Shown here: piece by piece, positions 61,833-64,000 of the stretch | How the letters are laid out: every line of letters starts with the position of its first letter | Position numbering within the stretch: position 1 is the first letter of the stretch | Source of the DNA: Natronosalvus hydrolyticus | Lineage (GTDB): Archaea > Halobacteriota > Halobacteria > Halobacteriales > Natrialbaceae | Assembly: GCA_025517525.1 (NCBI GenBank) | Contig: JAOPJZ010000002.1 | Span: 1-64,000 of the forward strand | Direction of reading: 5' to 3' | DNA: 64,000 bases | Notes under the pieces: generated by a model | The model's database searches: none | What the model saw: only the letters and a program-made list of their open reading frames with translations | What the model was told of the DNA's origin: nothing | Program-made: the position numbers and the translations under genes

Positions 61833-63953
61833 TCAGTCCTCGTGATCGGTCGTCGATTCACGCTCACGCAGCCGATGAGCGGCTCCCGCCACCCCGATAC
61901 CCAGCGCGGTGAGGCTGAGGCCGAAGCCGAACCCGGGCGTTTCGTCGTCGCCGTTCCCGCCGACAGTCAGGCCCCTGGTCCCGTCACCATCCTGCTGGTC
62001 CGTCTCGTCAGCCCCGTCGGAATCGGTTCCGGTCGACGTGTCGGTCGTTTCCTCGTCACCCGATTCCGCGTCGCCTCCCGTCGATGCCGACTCGTCACCG
62101 TCCTCGTCGGTCGACGCGTCCGTTTCGTCCTCGTCTGTGTCGGCAGCCGGAGCGCTCTCGCCAGCCGTCTCGTCGTCATCGTCCGACTCATCGATTCCTG
62201 TTTCGCCACTCGGCCCGGTTTCTGGGGGATGCCAGGTCGAGGCGTTCCACGTCGGCCGATAGCTGTCGGCTGGCCCCTCGAGATCGCTCGAGAACGCGAA
62301 CGCGCCGTTGGCTGTGAACAGTGGGACGAAGGGTTGCTCCTCGCTAACGGCTTCGAAAATCTCGTGGTATCGATGTCTGGCTGCAACCAATGACGAAGCC
62401 CCTTCGGCCTCGTCGTACAGCCGTTCGAGGTCGGCTGCAGGCTCGTATCCGTAAAAGTTCGTTTCTCCGCCAGCGGTAAGGTATCGCCGAGTGGTGTCCG
62501 GCACGTCGACGAAACTGTTGAGGGTGACTCCAGCTATCATATCCCAGTCCTGCTCGCTTACAGCCTTATCGCGGTCACCGCCGTTCAAACTCGCCGATCC
62601 GCCAGGTTCACCGTTTCGCAGATAGGACTCGATCATTCTGGCGAAATCGACCGATTGGATATCGATCTGAACACCAAACACGTCCTGCAGCATCGTCGCA
62701 ACCAACTCCGCAACCTGACTTCCGTCGCCAGTGGGAGTCGTGACGAACGTGAGGGTAACCTGAGTACCGTTCTGGTCGTGAAGACGGTCTCCGTCAAACT
62801 CGTACGGCGTCCCGGAAAGCCCCTGTACTAACCGTTCTCGAGCGAGGTCTGGGTCGTGTGTGGCCCCATCACCGAACGTCTCGCTCACCGCGTACCACTC
62901 CGACCACGTCGGCTGCATGGTGTGTGTCACGGAGCCCGAGCCGTCGTACACGCTCTCGAGAACCGACCGCTTGTCAATGGCCGTCGCAAATGCGCGACGA
63001 ACGTCGGAACGCCGGAACGGTTCCCACCCGTTTGCTCGCATGTTGAAATACATCGAGGTCACGTAGGGCAACCGATCAGTAATCGTCTCGAGACCGTCGT
63101 CGACGTTCCCCACTTCATCCGGATCGAATTTGCTGCTGGTCACCTCCCCCTGTGCGACCAGCTCTCGTCGAATTGAATCGGAGGGAACCTCCCATAGTTC
63201 GGCCGCTTCGAACCAGGGCGCGTCATGCCAGGCTGGAGGCACATCCGTTGTATGCTGTAAATAGTAGCCCGGATTGCGCTCGAGGTATAACTTTTCGCCT
63301 GTCCACCCCTCGAACCGATACGGACCGAGCGTCCCGCTACCGAGCGGTTCAGTGAGTGATGCGTCCTCCAGTGTGTTCCTGTCGTACTGGTCGAGGACCG
63401 CTTGTGGCAGACAGACCGCTCGACGGAGTAACGGTCGACGCAAAAAGAGCGGATCCGGGTCGGTCAGGGCGACACTGAACCGCCGGTCGTCCCACACTTC
63501 GATACCATCGATGTGATCGTAGCGGTTCCAGTTGTCGACGATTGCGTAGCCACTGTGGTACTCATCCGACCGGAACACGTCATTGATCGTTCGGACGAAG
63601 TCGCTTGCGGTCACCGAGCCGAATTCGCCACCCCACTCGAGGCCGTCGCGGAGTTCGAAAACGAAGACTTCGTTATCGTCGGTGTCGACAGTCGTCCAGA
63701 GGGGAACGAGGTCTCCGTCGGGCGTAATTTCGTAGGTCCCGTCGAACAGCGAATGGATGTACCGTTTTGCCTCGGAATAACTGAACAGGAGGTTGTCTCG
63801 GTTCGGGGAGCCAGCGACTGCCTCCCGATAAATAGTGTCTGCGTTGTGTGTCGCCGTTGCAGTTGCTGTGGGTGAACCGAAGAGTGTCCCACCCATGATC
63901 GCTCCCGTACCAGCGAGCACCTGGCGGCGGGACGGTGACTGTCTCCCTGTCAT
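61833..63953 (-). CDS. ABC transporter substrate-binding protein, family 5, with PGF-CTERM tail
   Basis: A 706-residue protein. A Tat signal (SRRQVLAGTGAIMGGTLFG) leads into a long SBP-family-5 domain (WNRYDHIDGIEVWDDRRFSVALTDPDP; YFNMRANGWEPFRRSDVRRAFATAID) that binds peptides or similar solutes outside the cell. After about residue 585 comes an Asp/Glu/Thr/Ser-rich spacer, then PGFGFGLSLTALGIGVAG and a basic end. That tail is like PGF-CTERM anchors processed by archaeosortase. Permease genes are outside the window. Confidence 0.88.
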   Translation of the reverse strand: MTGRQSPSRRQVLAGTGAIMGGTLFGSPTATATATHNADTIYREAVAGSPNRDNLLFSYSEAKRYIHSLFDGTYEITPDGDLVPLWTTVDTDDNEVFVFELRDGLEWGGEFGSVTASDFVRTINDVFRSDEYHSGYAIVDNWNRYDHIDGIEVWDDRRFSVALTDPDPLFLRRPLLRRAVCLPQAVLDQYDRNTLEDASLTEPLGSGTLGPYRFEGWTGEKLYLERNPGYYLQHTTDVPPAWHDAPWFEAAELWEVPSDSIRRELVAQGEVTSSKFDPDEVGNVDDGLETITDRLPYVTSMYFNMRANGWEPFRRSDVRRAFATAIDKRSVLESVYDGSGSVTHTMQPTWSEWYAVSETFGDGATHDPDLARERLVQGLSGTPYEFDGDRLHDQNGTQVTLTFVTTPTGDGSQVAELVATMLQDVFGVQIDIQSVDFARMIESYLRNGEPGGSASLNGGDRDKAVSEQDWDMIAGVTLNSFVDVPDTTRRYLTAGGETNFYGYEPAADLERLYDEAEGASSLVAARHRYHEIFEAVSEEQPFVPLFTANGAFAFSSDLEGPADSYRPTWNASTWHPPETGPSGETGIDESDDDDETAGESAPAADTDEDETDASTDEDGDESASTGGDAESGDEETTDTSTGTDSDGADETDQQDGDGTRGLTVGGNGDDETPGFGFGLSLTALGIGVAGAAHRLRERESTTDHED

Positions 63954-64000
63954 TTATTGTGATTCTCTGCTATTCAAACAGGTTAAGTGTGTGGGGCTAG

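Overview
The window is haloarchaeal chromosome: high GC, acidic proteins, very frequent CTCGAG-type words, Tat signals, TATA-box leaderless promoters, and archaeal markers such as PriL, a PurN-PurH fusion, PitA, HalOD1 and PGF-CTERM. The style fits Natrinema/Haloterrigena/Natronorubrum-like Natrialbales; no species can be named from the sequence alone.

Region 1 (1-17,575) is a complete-looking integrated temperate pleolipovirus of the SNJ2 (betapleolipovirus) type. A left arm of overlapping small zinc-ribbon genes leads into a 541-residue candidate replication protein. A strikingly AT-rich two-gene cargo (DUF6602-like nuclease plus membrane protein) follows. A leftward structural block encodes a VP3-like membrane protein, three small membrane proteins, a Tat-exported spike, further membrane proteins, an NTPase and a nuclease-like protein. 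Then come an AbrB-like regulator, a XerC-like recombinase, three tandem type IV pilin-like genes, a winged-helix repressor candidate with a 16-bp palindromic operator candidate, and an operon of two small proteins plus an SNJ2-type tyrosine integrase. Copies of a 14-bp tRNA-3'-end-like att core lie at 1, 17,562, 17,671 and 17,781.

Region 2 (17.6-25.8 kb) is an integration and defence hotspot. The last att copy is followed by about 278 bp of a second, decayed left arm. Next come a type IV restriction McrB/McrC pair whose McrB carries several DNA-reader-like domains, an MNT nucleotidyltransferase with a broken HEPN partner, a DUF411 lipoprotein, and a fragment of the viral 541-residue protein. 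This suggests the defence genes sit inside an older, eroded provirus.

Region 3 (25.8-28.2 kb) is the scar of a cobalamin gene cluster: intact cbiA, a 5'-truncated cbiE, and a frameshifted C-terminal piece of a ChlD/VWA chelatase gene meeting at about 27,788.

Region 4 (28.3-64 kb) is core chromosome: permease plus USP, MgtC/DUF4010, primase large subunit, GlmM, Lrp plus glutamine synthetase, PAP2, HIT, LPG-synthase-type membrane protein, PitA, PadR regulators, divergent purH/purB, purC, SDR, a 7TM histidine kinase, JAMM protease, a corrinoid-binding BtuF-like protein, NUDIX, a DUF4397 surface protein with calcium-loop-like repeats, and an oligopeptide-binding protein. Small scars (IS200/IS605-like end hairpins, a partial DUF5611 copy) are scattered through it.
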